A stretch of 64,000 bases of DNA from Delphinapterus leucas (lineage: Eukaryota; Chordata; Mammalia; Artiodactyla; Monodontidae): assembly GCF_002288925.2 (NCBI RefSeq), contig NW_022098063.1, forward strand, positions 1,649,219-1,713,218, written 5' to 3'. Made by a program: the position numbers and the translations under genes. The notes beneath the pieces were generated by a model. It had not been told where the DNA came from, did not search any database, and was given only the letters and a program-made list of their open reading frames with translations. Of the stretch, positions 46,669 through 58,840 are shown in pieces (position 1 is the first letter of the stretch; each line of letters begins with the position of its first letter).

Positions 46669-46891
46669 CAGCAGTCCCCAACCTTTTTGGCACCAGGGAC
46701 TGCTTTTGTGGAAGACAGTTTTTCCATGGAATGTGGTGGGGTGGGGGGATGGTTCAGGCCATAATGGGAGAAATGGGTGGCAGATGAAGCTTCGCTCGCT
46801 CGCCCCGCAGCTCACCTCCTGCTGTGCGGCCCAGTTCCTAACAGGCTGCAGACCGGTACTGCATCCGTGGCCTAGGGGTTAGGGACCCCTG
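46669..46891. mobile_element. Non-autonomous hAT DNA transposon
   Basis: Imperfect terminal inverted repeats: CAGCAGTCCCCAACC at the left, and the complement of CAGGGGTCCCTAACC at the right. A perfect 8-base target-site duplication, CTCTACAA, lies at 46661-46668 and 46892-46899, diagnostic of hAT elements. The interior contains a CpG-bearing 'gcttcgctcgctcgcc' segment. It is an internally deleted derivative with no transposase. Confidence 0.9.
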
Positions 46892-46908
46892 CTCTACAAC
46901 ATACCTGT

Positions 46909-46950
<42 letters not shown>
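46909..46950 (+). repeat. (TAG)14 microsatellite
   Basis: Fourteen perfect TAG units, followed by degenerate CAG/TAG/CAA units up to about 46972 that run into a reversed MIR. Confidence 0.95.
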
Positions 46951-46971
46951 CAGCAGTAGCAACAATAGCAG

Positions 46972-47075
46972 CTACCATTTACTGAGAACTTATGCTAAAT
47001 ACTATCCTACATTTTATATGTACATGATCTCATTTATCCTTCCCAAGTGCCCAATGAAGTAGATACATTTGTAGG
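46972..47075 (-). mobile_element. MIR 3' fragment
   Basis: 'gctaccatttactgagaacttatgctaaatactatcctac', 'catgatctcatttatccttccc' and 'caatgaagtagata' are the reversed MIR tail. Confidence 0.85.
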
Positions 47076-50000
47076 GACTCCTTCCAACCTCGGGTCTGAA
47101 AACAAGCCCTCTGGCCTCTGTCTCAGCAGTGATGGCAAGAGCAGGCATGCCAGTGGAAGGGGATAGAAAGGTCCCACATGAGGTGCCCTGAAGAGAGGTC
47201 TGCCTTTTATATATAAATGGATGAAAAGAGTCTGAAGCCCCAGACATGGACTGGCTCATCCACTTACGCCATGTTTACCTTCTTAAGTTTCTATTTTAAG
47301 AAGCAAATTATAAATGGGAAGGGCTTTCAAGGAAGAATCGGCTAACTGATAAAAGAATAAAATGGACAGAAATTAGGAGAATAGAGTAGGAGAATCTCTT
47401 AAAAGAACATCAAATTTTTAAAAAAAGCAAAGCAAAATACTTTCCTAAAAATATTGCTCAAAGTCAGATGGATTTGTGTTTTTTTATTGAGAAGACATTT
47501 CCACTACAAATGAAAACCTCATGGCTTTCTAATATTGACTCAGATTCAAGGTATTTAAAGAGGAAAAGCCAGATATCATGGGATAGAGTCCAAGAGATTA
47601 CCTTGTTATTCACATGCAGATGACTGCATGGTGAATGGACTATTATGGCTAAAGAGTGCTGTAAACCTCTGTTCTGGAAGCTTCATGGGTTGAATTGGAT
47701 GGAAGAGTTTATGAAGCAAACCTTGATGCCTGCATACATTTTAAATTGGCAGAACAACTTTGAATATTTTCCTGTTCGGGGGTGAATAAACTAATCTGTA
47801 GAACCTTTTATTTATCTCTAGATTATGCAAGCCTATGATTCTGTCATTAGAAATTGTCTGAATAATTACTAAAACATAAAAGCTGCATCATTATTAAAAC
47901 ATGAAATATAGAGGCTGTTTATCAGAAAATTAACCAGATGTCTTTGAACTTAAAATTCCACAAGAGTAGATTCTTTTGAGATTACCTCCCGGGAAAGCAT
48001 GATTATCTAATCATAATAAAAGTTTTCCTTTCTCTGTTTACAAAATTGACTGATGTGGTTTTCAGAAAATTAGACAATTCAGAAGTTGAGAAAAAGACAA
48101 AAAATGAATGGTAAATTTGTAAAATGTCCTAAACTTTTTAAATTTATTTTTTCTTAATCTCAGTGTCTGAATTTGAAGAAGTTGTAGACATTCTTTTGTT
48201 GTTATTGTTATAATGCTTTGTTAGTCTAACATGAATAAATTATTTAAAAGAAAAAAACAAAATAATAAAAATAGTTTAAAAACAAACCATTTGGTGAAAA
48301 TATCTAAATATTGGAAACTCGGAGTTCACACCAGTTAGTTACCTTTGTCTCTGCTAAATTGTTTCAGATAGTTTAAAGCTCATGGTATTATGAAGCTGGA
48401 ACATCTTGGAGATTATTCTAAGCAGCTTATTTTTACAAATGAGAAAATTGAAACGAGACATTATGACTTACCCAGGTGACATAAATTGGCAAAAGTGTTA
48501 CTGGAAGCCAGTTGTTAGAAATCTCAGTTTATCTTTTTTTCTATGATCTTTTTTCTGTTTATTCCATTAAATTGCCCTTAAAATGAAAAACAAAACAAAA
48601 CAAAACACTTCTCCCTCTACTCTTCATTTACAAGAGATGCTAAATAGTGAACATACAGAGTAAATGCTTTTCAAAAAAAAATAGTAATAAAGTGGTGATA
48701 TACAGATGCTAATTTTTTACTGCTGTATTTAAGGACACAGTTTTACTAAATGAGAAAAATGACTGGTTTTGTGTGGATAAGTCTACCCGTATATTCTATT
48801 CTCTGTGCTGCAGTGATGAAAAAGATCAGGTCTAATTTCATGTTTCTAGAGACTCGGATGGCTACTGGTTGTTGGAGGTATCTCCTGAAAACTAGCAAGT
48901 TTAAAATATGAACTAATAATAAAAAAGAACCTTCATAATAATGCTAACTAAATAGGAAAATAAAAAGAGGGACTAAAAGATCTAAATGCAGATGAAGGAA
49001 ATTGGCCCTTGTGTCTGTGGTCTCTCTGTGGAGAGGCAGGGCGAACGTACCTCAAGTGTGGGTGTTTTAGAGCCAGCTGGTCTGATGACTTATCCTGCTG
49101 ACCAGTTCTCAGCTGACTTGGGATAGGACCTCTGTAAATCCCCAGAGCTCTTTGTCTGTGTAACCCTCTCTTTTCTGCCCTCTGCCCTGCTATTTCTAGC
49201 TGACTTGGCCTCTCTGCACTTCTAACCCAGGCCACTCAATGAAAGGAGACAATTGGGTTCTTCTTGGGTTTCCATTTATGGTGTTGTAGGCTAAGAATCA
49301 CTCCAGGCATTATACCGGGGCTAGTGTGAGGCTTATCTTGTTTGTTTTCTGTGCTTTCCCATGTCTGAAAACCATTGTTTCATATTTTTGTCTGTTTTTT
49401 TCAGTTGTATCAGGTGAGAGGGTCAATCTACTCTCAGTAATGCCATTTTGGCTGACAGAAAGTCTTTTTTACGTTTTCATGCAAATGTTGTGACATAATC
49501 TGGGTTTACCCATCTCTGACCATCTCTCTAAGCCTAGATGAGAGTCAGATATGGGAAGATGATTTAAGACTGAGGAGAGTTCAGGTACCGGGGAAAAGAA
49601 GCCCGAGGACGGGGTATGGTCAGGGATATATTTGCAGTATCTTACATAATGTTGACACATGCGTTTATATTTTATTACAAAATAAATGAATCAAACTGTC
49701 CAACTCTCTACCTTTCTCCTATAAATTATTAGAACGACTAGCTTGAGAGAATAATTCAGAGATTGCGTTTCACATCATTTTGTCTCCCATAACCATCCTC
49801 CCTTAAACAATTTTGTTTTTATGCATTACACACACAACGTCTTGCTACCTTTCACACTGAGTGTTGCACAGAATACTAGAATTGAGCATTCTAGTGAAAA
49901 CTGTGAGCTCTCTCTCTCCTTGGATTTATATGAACAAATACAAACAAAAAAAGAAGTTTGACAGAGCTTTTGCTTCTCCCCTGAAGTTCCTTTGTGTGTT

Positions 50001-50279
50001 TTCGTGCCAAGCTCAGTATCCATTTTTCTTATCTCAAGGCTTTTCCTCTCCTTAACTCAAATGATTTACAGAAATTTGCCCAATAAATAACCTATTTAAC
50101 CTCAACTTCTGTTTTGGCATACCTCTATATTTATTGGCTAGAAAATCCCCTCTTGGCAATTTTAGCTGTAAATCATGTCTTGTATTTAGAAAAATGCATT
50201 CAGATATATTTTTTGCTTTGAAATTAACCAGGTAAAAAAGGCACAGGCAGGCAATAATGAGTTAAATGGTTTTGATTTA
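47076..50279. other. Mostly unannotated 3.2 kb
   Basis: A possible ancient SINE relic lies at 48385-48520 ('gctggaacatcttggagattattctaagc...acaaatgagaaaattgaaac') and an AAAAC pentanucleotide run at about 48583-48606. The 47480-48010 part is repeat-free and could be conserved non-coding DNA. No gene frame was seen. Confidence 0.4.
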
Positions 50280-50293
50280 CATCTTTGCTTTTT

Positions 50294-50495
50294 TTTTCTT
50301 TTTGCGGTACGCAGGCCTCTCACCTTTGCGGCCTCTCCAGTTGCGGAGCACAGGCTCCGGAAGCGCAGGCTCAGCAGCCATGGCTCACGGGCCCAGCAGC
50401 TCCGCAGCATATGGGATCTTCCCAGACCAGGGCATGAACCCGTGTCTCCTGCATCAGCAGGCGGACTCTCAACCACTGCGCCGCCAGGGAAGCCC
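50294..50495 (-). mobile_element. CHR-type SINE (short form)
   Basis: Reverse copy with T-rich tail and a perfect 14-base target-site duplication, CATCTTTGCTTTTT, at 50280-50293 and 50496-50509. Confidence 0.96.
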
Positions 50496-50509
50496 CATCT
50501 TTGCTTTTT

Positions 50510-50934
50510 ATTCAAAAAGTAGCTAGGATCTTCAGAGGTAGGAGGGGGATATGATACATAAGAACACTATCTCTGTCCCTCAAAACCTACAAAATAAACC
50601 CAAATAAATAAACATCAGAAAAAAATAATAAAACGAAAGAGAATGCATTGCTATATATTTTGAAAAGACATAGTCAAAGAATAAAAGAGAAGGTTTCAAA
50701 TAACTTCTTTGCTTAATCAGCTCCAATTCCCTTCCTGTGCAGAATATATCCCATCCTATGCACATGTGGGGAAAAAAAAAGGTTAAGGGACATATCATGA
50801 AAAATCTCCTCAGTATCTGGCCCCTGCACTCAATGTGGTGAAAACTAGAATGAGCCAGAGGAAAAGTTCCCCTTAAAAGGAAGTTCAGAGAAAAAAAAAA
50901 AATTGTAGTTAGAATATATTCCAAAATCTTTGCT
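50510..50934. other. Unannotated stretch
   Basis: A-rich patches only. Confidence 0.5.
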
Positions 50935-51110
50935 TGGCCTATAAAGTGCTATATGGCCTGATGCCTGCCTGCCTCTCTCTACTAATTCAAATCATTTACC
51001 TCTCAATTCAGCCAAAGCAGTTCAGGAGCTTGGTCTTTGCCAGAAATGCTCTTATGCAAGATCTTCCTATAATTAGCTTCTTTTATTTTTGTTTAGATCT
51101 TTATGACAGA
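50935..51110 (+). mobile_element. L2 LINE fragment
   Basis: 'ggcctataaagtgctatatggcctgatgcctgcctgcctctctc' and 'gtctttgccagaaatgctcttatgc' match the sense L2 3' region. Confidence 0.6.
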
Positions 51111-51344
51111 AGTGATTGCTTTAGCAAATATTCATGATGAAATGAGCAGAATTCATTTCAATTCCTAAGTCTGAATAGGGCTTGCACTTGTGGGCTTAGT
51201 GATGGAAGAGAACAATGACAAGGAGTACTTCTGGGTAGAGGGGAGAGTACAAATGTTTCAGTTTCTTCATCTGGAGTGTGTGTAAAGTTTGTGTCTAGGC
51301 TTGGACATTGATTCTTGAATGTGTTTAGTTTGTAAAAATCCATT

Positions 51345-53500
51345 GAGCTGTAAAATTATTTGTTCTAGTTCTATGGAAAATGTCATGGGCATTTTGATAG
51401 GGATTGCTTTAAATCTGTAGATTGCTTTGGGTATTATGGCTATTTTAACAACATTAATTCTTTCTATCCAAGAGCATGGGATATCTTTCCATTTCTTTGT
51501 ATCATCGTCAGTTTCCTTCATTATTGTTTTATAATTTTCAAAGTGTACTTCTTTCACCTCCCTGGTTAAGTTTATTTTTAGATATTTATTCTTTCTGATG
51601 TGATTTTAAATGGGATTTTTTTTTTGCTTTTCTTCCAGATAGTTCATTATTAGTGTATAGAAAAGCAACAGATTTCTGTATATTGATCTTATATCCTACA
51701 ACTTTACTGAATTTATTTATTCTTATAATTTTTTGGTGGGGATTTTAGAGTTTTTTATATAAAGTATCATGTCATCTGCAAATAGTGACAGTTTTACTTT
51801 TCCCTTGCAAGTTAGGTGGCTTTTATTTCTTTTTCTTGTCTGATGGCTGTGGCTAGAATTCCCAATAGTACCTTAAATAGAAGTGGAGAAAGTGAACATC
51901 CTTGTCTTTGTCCTCATTTTAGAAGAAAGACTTTCTGTTACTCATCATTCATGATAATGGTAGCTGTGGGTTTGTTATAAATGGCTTTTACTATGTTGAG
52001 ATATGTTCCCTCTGTACCCACTCTGATGAGAGATTTTATCATGAATGGATGTTGAATTTTGTCAAATGTTTTTTCTGCATTTTTTGACTAGATCATGTGA
52101 TTTTTAGCCTTGCTTTTGTTAATGTGGTGTATCACATTGATTGATATGCAAATATTGAACTATTCAAGGGTCCTTAGAATAAATCCCACTTGATCATTGT
52201 GTATGATCCTTTTTTATATATTGTTGAATTCAATTTGCTAATATTTTGCTAAGAATTTTTCCCTATATATTCATGAAAGATATTAGCTTTTAATGTGGAC
52301 AATTTTTACAGTCTTTATTGAATTTGTTACAATATTGCTTGTTTTATGTTTTTTTTGGTTTTTTGGCCATGAGGCATTTGGGATCTTAGCTCCCTGACCA
52401 GGGATTGAACCCACACCCCCTGCATTGGAAGGCGAAGTCTAACCACTGGACTGCCAGGGAAGTCCCTGTAATTTTCTTTTTTTCTAGTGTCTTTGTCTGG
52501 TTTTGTAATCAGGGTATTGGCGGCCTCATAGAATGAATTTGGGAGTGTTGCATCTCTTCAGTTTTTTTGAATAGTTTGAGAAGAATAAGTATTAGCTCTT
52601 CTTTATATATTTGGTAAAATTCCCCTTGAAGCCATCTGGTCCTGGACTTTTGTTTGCTGGGAGTTTTTTTTTAATTACAAATTCAAATTCATGAGTGGTG
52701 ACTGGTTAGTTTAAATTGCCTGTTTCTTCATGATTCAGTCTTAGCAGGTTGTATGTACCTTGAAATTTGTCCATTTCTTCTAGGTTGTCTAATTTGTTGG
52801 CATATACCTCATTGTAGTAGTCTCTTATGATTTTTTATTTTTTGGTATGTTTGTGGTATCAGTTATTTCTCTTTTTTCATTTCTTATTTGGTTTCTTTGG
52901 GTCTTCTCTTTTTCCTTCTTGGTGAACCTGGATAAAAGTTTATCAGTTTTGTTTATCTTTTCAAAAAAACCAACTCTAGGTTTCATTGATCTTTTCTGGT
53001 TTTTGTTTTGTTCTCTATTTCATTCATTCTGTGATCTTTATTGCTTCCTTCCTCCTGCTGACTTTGGGCTTTGTTTCTTCTTATTTTTCTGATTCCTTTA
53101 GGTGGTAGGTTAGGTTGTTTATTTGAGATTTTTCTTATTTCTTGAGGAAGGCCTTTACCACTATAAACTTTCCTCTTAAAACTGCTTTTGCTGAATTCTA
53201 TCGATTTTGAAGTGATGTGTTTCCATTTTCATTTTTATCAAGATATTTCTGATTTCCTTTCGATTTCTTCATTGACCCACTGGGTTTTTAGTAGCATGTT
53301 GTTTACTCTTCATGTGTTTTTTCTTTTCCCATTTTTCTTTCTGTAGTTGATTTCTAGTTGCATACCTTTGTGGTCAGAAAAAAATTATTGACATAATTTC
53401 CATCCTCTTAAATTTGGTGAGACTTGTACTATGGCCTAGCATGTGATCTGTCCAGGAGACCATTCCATTTATACTTGAAAAGATTGTGTATTCTGCTGAG
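51345..53500 (-). pseudogene. L1 ORF2 remnant (endonuclease end to post-RT region)
   Basis: Reading right to left this covers roughly ORF2 residues 225 to 920, with many stops. The best open piece contains [21 protein letters not shown] and [17 protein letters not shown], the conserved segment after the reverse-transcriptase palm. The upstream part corresponds to the polymerase core but its frame is broken repeatedly. The intact protein copies L1 RNA at the target site. This copy cannot. Confidence 0.85.
52294..52466 (-). mobile_element. tRNA-head SINE with LINE-like 3' body, nested in L1
   Basis: Sibling of 21637-21836, with the same order: 'cagtctttattgaatttgttacaatattgcttg', 'ggttttttggccatgaggcat', tRNA-like head complement. 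It interrupts the L1 reverse-transcriptase region. Confidence 0.9.
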
Positions 53501-53509
53501 ATCCCTTAA

Positions 53510-53990
53510 GCTGTTTTCATTTTTCATATTTGTTTTTATTTTTGCTGTTCTCATTAGGTGATTTCCATTATTCTATCTTCCAGATCACTTGTGTGTTCTT
53601 CTATATCACTTAGTCTGCTATTCATTTGTTCTAATGTGTTTTTAATTTCATCTATTGAATTCTTCATTTCTGTTTGGGTCTTTTTTATATATTCTAATTC
53701 CTTGTTAAATATGCACTGGGTACCTGGACTCTTTTCCCTAATTCACTTAACATTTTTATTACTAATGCTTTGAATTCTTTATCTAGTAAACTGTTTATTT
53801 CTGTTTTGTTATTTATTAAGATTTTCTTATTGCTCTTTCAGTTGAGACCCATTCCTCTGCCTTTTCATTTTGCTTAATTTTCCTTTCCTCTATGAATTTA
53901 GATGAAACAGTTACCTATTGCTGTATTGAAAAGGTGTTCTTATGTGCGAGCATTCCTATAGAGACTGCGTGTGCCCAATGCCTTTGGTGG
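53510..53990 (-). pseudogene. L1 ORF1 N-terminal remnant
   Basis: Complement encodes a worn LLDKEFKALVIKML segment followed by coiled-coil-like text, parallel to the ORF1 at 7.8-8.9 kb. It is joined directly to the ORF2 endonuclease end by a deletion near 53505. Confidence 0.7.
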
Positions 53991-54000
53991 GAGAACTGAA

Positions 54001-54621
54001 GTTGTTGTTGTTGTTTTTTTTAATTGAGGTAGAGTTAATTTACAATGTTGAGCTCTTTTTCATATTATTTTCCATTATGGTTTATTACAGGATATTGAAT
54101 ATAGGTCCCTGTGTTTATCCATTTGATATATAATAACTTGCATCTGCTAGTCCCAAACTCACAATCCAACCCTCCCCACACCCCTTTCCCATTGGCAACC
54201 ACAAGTCTGTTCTCTATGTTTGTGAGTCTGTTTCTGTTTCTTAGATAAGTTCATTGGTGTCATATTTTAGATTCCACATATAGGTGATACCATATGGTAC
54301 TTGTCTTTCTCTTTCTGACTTACTTCATTTAATATGATAATCTCTAGATTCTTCCATGTAGCTGCAAAGGGCATTATTTAATTTTTTTAATGGCTGAGTA
54401 ATATTCCATCGAATATATATACAAATATTCTTTATCCATTCACCTGCTGATGGACATTTAGGTTGTTTCCATGTCTTGGCTATTGTAAATAGTGCTGCTA
54501 TGAACATAAGAGTGCATGTATCTTTTTGAATAATAGTTTTGTCCAGATACATGCTCAGGAGTGGGATTGCTGGGTCGTATGGCAAGTCTGTTTTTAGTTT
54601 TTTGAGGAACCTCCATACTGT
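54001..54621 (-). mobile_element. 5'-truncated L1 3' end nested in older L1
   Basis: T-tract with TTG repeats on the left, 3' UTR complement, then the ORF2 C-terminus to 'aggaacctccatactg'. Probable target-site duplication GGAGAACTGAA (53990-54000) and GGAGATCTGGA (54622-54632). Same strand as its host. Confidence 0.8.
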
Positions 54622-55830
54622 GGAGATCTGGATTTCATGTTGATCCAAGTCATGTATTTCCTCAGGATGTGCTAGCACCTATCACATCAGCAGGAGGTGA
54701 GACTGGGTGAGATAGGGCTTCCACTCTGCTCAGTGGCTGTCTCTTCCCTATTAGTGTTGGGATCTGATCTCAAGTTGCTGGAGCAGAAGCCCTGAGGGTT
54801 GGACCCAAGCTGGGACTGTTCCCTTTGAGTTTTTGCTTTCCACTTTATCAGCCCTGGGATCTTTGCCCCAGAGTTGGAGGCATTCTGAAACAAGATGTGC
54901 CCATGCGAGCTCTAGACTTGTGGTAGCTACAGACAGAGGTCCAAGTTGTCTCTAATGAGCTGCCTGTGCAGGCACCAGTAATTGTTTCCCTTACTCCATG
55001 CAGATGCAGCCTCAGGTTCAAGTCCCTTTTTTTCCTCACAGCAGATTGCTCCCCTCAGCCTCCACAGCCCCCACCCTGTTGTGAAACTGCATCTTAGGGC
55101 AGGCGGGGCCTGCATGGACACTTGGCATGTATTTGAGGGTGAGCTATGGTAGACTGGATGTCTGTTGTCAGAGTTCTGGGCCGCTTGAGTAAGAGTCAGC
55201 GATAGCCACTGCTGCCCCACTCAGATGCTGCTCAGGGACCAAGTCACCTCTGTTTTTCACAGCTGAGCTTTCTCCCTGTTTGTGGTAGCCCTAAATCCAG
55301 AGCTGCACTGTGATGTGGAGTAAATGGGGCTGGAGCATTCGCTTGGCTTAGGCTGGGACACACAGTGAATCTGTTATAGGAGCCACTGGAGCTGTCCTCA
55401 GACCTCCCTCTCTGCCTTTTTTGGGAGCAAGCCAGCATGGACGTGCTCCTCAGGAGCAGAGCCCAGGCTTCTCACAGCTTTCCTGTTGGTCCCAGGAGTC
55501 TGCCAAGCAGTCAAGGGGGCTCATCTCCCCAGTGTAGACCCCTAGTACTGGGCGCCCAGCCTGTGGCTCTAACCCCTCACTCCCCAGAGCAGGTCTCTGC
55601 CAGTGTCCCTTCTCCTCTGGGTTCCCTCCCAGGAGCACAGGTTCTGACCTGACTGCTACCGAATTATGTGTGGATCTTTATTACAGTCTTGGTTTTACGG
55701 GAGTCTTTCTGCCAGTTTCCATTAGCTTTCAGTGAGAGGAGTTCCACATGTAGATATATTTTTGATCTGTTCATGAGGAAGGTGAGTTTCAAGTCTTCTT
55801 GCTCTGCCATCTTGCTCAATCTCTCTCTAC
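54622..55830 (-). promoter_or_regulatory. L1 5' UTR of the older element
   Basis: GC-richer segment ending at the complement of the L1 5' terminus. Short opposing open frames here (up to 97 codons) are compositional. Confidence 0.65.
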
Positions 55831-57199
55831 GAATTTGATGAGTAATCCCATCAGAACTATTGCATGGTTGGCTGCTAGATCACATTTGTCCTCTGAAATA
55901 TTCCCACCTATGGTCTCCTGCTCCAAAAGCTCAAGGAGGCTCTTGCTTTAAGACAGCATCAGGCACACGTCATAGCAATAATGATGGGGAGACTCCCCTT
56001 TGTTACAATCACCCTTGCCCGTTTTACCTGGCTGAGCTTTAAAAATCAGGAGTTATTGTTTTAAATGTACACATAAGATAAGCAAAAGATGGGAGGAAAA
56101 TCAAAGAGGGGAGGGGTGGGGAAAAAAGAAGCCCCCAGGACCCCAGAACCTATGCCATATCCAATTGAATTCAACCTACAATGCATTAGCTATTCTTATA
56201 ATCTTTTAGTTTTCACTTACAACATGGAATGTATTATAGGATAAAAGGTGAGAAAGTCTGAAATGACAACTGTACAGAAGCCTAGCCTGGAGGTATGAGG
56301 TATTGCAGCATAGAAAGCAATAAGCAATCAGAAATAAGAAATAGAAGTGCTCTTCTTAGTAAACTGGTCAAAAAGCAGAGAAGCAGCCTAGGTGTGAAAT
56401 TGTGACTGCAGTGCATGACTGAAGTGGACCATTTGGATTCAACCAATCCTACGACTTAACTGATATTCCAGGCCTAACATGATTTAAGGTTATTTAGGAT
56501 GTATCCCTTTAAAAAAAAATCCTGTACCAGTTTCTTTCCCTGAAACCTTCATCCCACAGGGCCTAACCCCTCTGTGTTGTATTAAAGTTTTCCTGCCTTT
56601 CCTAGCAATAAATTCAGGTGAACATTCACTAGGTCTCAAAGTCTTTATTGTTCCCTTATCAACTCAAAACATGATTTGTATTTAAAGTTCTACCATTGCA
56701 TTCTAAACAGATTTTTAATTTATCTCCCACATATATACCCCTTTATGTATTTAATTATTGAATAATTGGGTAATTAGTGTCTTGAATATATTATACAGTG
56801 AAGGAATTCTCAGTAACTTATTATGGAAGTGTTTGGGATGTTTAAGTGGTATTTGGGTAAAATTGGTTAAGATTTTGAAATAGACCGGGAACAAAATATT
56901 CTTCACATTTTACAATAGTAGAACAAAGGCTCCTGTTATTCAAAAATTTGATACTAAATGCCTTTTCAGAATTGGGTTAATTCAGATAAAGGAATGCCTG
57001 TATTAGCAAATTGAACTAAATGATACAGAAATATAATATGTCAGTATACCATGGCCAGTTAAGGTTCATGCCATGAATAAAAAAAAAAAAGCCTCACTCA
57101 ATGGTAACAAATACATTAGAGAATGAGGCAATTGAAAAAATACTAATGTTATTACCATGCCAGTTACTAAATTCTTATATTTTGAATAGTTTTTCAGTT
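55831..57199. other. Unannotated stretch
   Basis: No element or gene recognised. Confidence 0.5.
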
Positions 57200-57540
57200 G
57201 ATTTTATGAGGGAAGTTTCTAGTATTATAGTCAAATTGTCTGAGAGAAAGTGAACATTTTTTCTACTTTATAATTTTTATATTTATTATTTCTGCATCTT
57301 GTCAAGTTACATCAGCGATTTCTTCTAGAAAAGGGGCAAATAACAGTGGCAGAGTAGGACTAAACAACAGTGATGACATTGGGGATTGATACCTTGTTCC
57401 TGACTTAATAAATATGGATATGCTATATATGATTAAGTTGCATGTCATGCAAGTGGGAAAATACTAGGATTATTCCATACATAGGATTGAGAAATGACCA
57501 GCCACTTCATTGTATATATGTCTTTGTCAATACACCAAAA
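57200..57540 (-). mobile_element. Possible old L1M fragment
   Basis: 'aacaacagtgatgacattggggat...accttgttcctgacttaataaat' resembles reversed L1 ORF2 text ('...gtgacagtgggcatccttgtcttgttcctgatctta'). Confidence 0.45.
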
Positions 57541-57559
57541 TATTTTTCAGATGAAGTAA

Positions 57560-58840
57560 AGCTTTAATTTTGAAGATTTAATTTATAAACTTGTTAGAAG
57601 AAAGTAAGAATAAATTTATTTATTAGAGTAAGGTATGCTATTCTGAACAATACAGGAAACTAAGAATCTATAAAGACAAATATTAGGTAATTTGACTGCT
57701 TTTGTATGATAAACATAACCCACAAAACATTAAATGATACATCATACATTGTGAAAAAATACTATATTGCAAATTTCAGGCAAAAAGCAAATTTACTTGC
57801 TACAGTGATTCCATGCAAGTTAATGAGAAAAATATTAAAAAATTTACAGAAAAAGTAGATAGGACTTCCCTGGTGGTGCAGTGGCTAAGCACCTGCCTGC
57901 CAATGCAGGGGACATGGGTTCAATCCCTGGCCCGGGAAGATCCCACATGCCATGGAGCAGCAAAGCCTGTGCACCACAACTACTGAGCCTGCGCTCTAGA
58001 GCCCGCGAGCCACAACTACTGAGCCTGCGAGCCACAACTACTGAAGCCCGTGTGCCTGGAGCCCGTGCTCTGCAACAAGATAAGCCACCGCAAGCGAAGC
58101 CCGTGTACCCCAATGAAGACTAGCCCCCACTTGCCACAACTAGAGAAAGTCTGCGCATAGAAACAAAGACCCAATGCAGCCAAAAATAAATAAATAAATA
58201 AAATAAATTTTTAAAAAAGAAACAAATAGATAAGTTACATGCATGATTATTTCACAGAATAAAAAATAAAAATGTTAATGAATATATTAAAGCTTATTCT
58301 CACTTATAATTAAGTGAATGTAATGTAAGGCAAAATAACAAATAGATAATATTTTAACCCATCATATTGGCAACTATTTAAAAATCTTAATGATACTCAG
58401 TGTTGACACATAAATTGGGGAACAGGAACTCTTCTATATTTCATGAAAGAAGCCAAGATATACAAACAGGGTATGCTTTGCATCATTATTCATAATAGTA
58501 AAAAGCTAGAGTATACTAAATCTCCATTAGCTAGGAAGTGACTAAAAAAATTATAACTGTACATGTCAGCTGTTAAACAGAATGAATGAAATAAAATCTA
58601 TGTTTTGATGTGGTATCATGGGATTCTCTTGATCAAAAATAAACAAATAAATACTATATATGCCAGTGTATACACTTTATCAGAAGGATACGTTTGTAAA
58701 AATGTGGTTACCTTTGAGAAAATGTACAGAGGAGACTGGATGTGGGAATGGATAAAAGGGTATTTGCATTTCATATCAAAGCCTTTTGTATGTATTTTCT
58801 AACCATTTACATGCAATATACATTTTAATGTCAGCAGGGG
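57560..58840 (+). mobile_element. HAL1/L1M LINE split by a SINE
   Basis: Sense old LINE. 'gacaaatattaggtaatttgactgc' and 'gaaaaatattaaaaaatttacag' lie before the SINE. After it come 'cccatcatattggcaactatttaaaaatc', 'tattcataatagtaaaaagctagag' and 'acctttgagaaaatgtacagaggagactgg'. Confidence 0.7.
57857..58222 (+). mobile_element. CHR-2-like SINE (long form)
   Basis: Head 'ggacttccctggtggtgcagtgg', B-box-like 'gggttcaatccctgg', repeated 'gagccacaactactgag' modules, and 'gacccaatgcagccaaaaataaataaataaa' tail. Flanks AAGTAGATAG and AAATAGATAAG are likely target-site duplications. Confidence 0.95.

Larger units (their letters stand above)
51345..55830 (-). mobile_element. Old L1 LINE, mosaic with two nested insertions
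   Basis: Minus-strand L1. From right: 5' end near 55830 (complement of 'caagatggcagagcaagaag'), 5' UTR to 54622, a nested L1 (54001-54621), the ORF1 N-terminal half (about 53990-53510), a junction that skips the rest of ORF1 and the start of ORF2, then ORF2 from late endonuclease through reverse transcriptase to about 51345. ORF2 is split by a SINE at 52294-52466. The 3' end is lost. A short L1M-like piece of the other orientation may adjoin at 51290-51345. Confidence 0.85.

Noticed and set aside
46909..46950. CRISPR-like regular array
   Set aside because: Three-base microsatellite with no spacers. No CRISPR-type repeats occur anywhere in the window.
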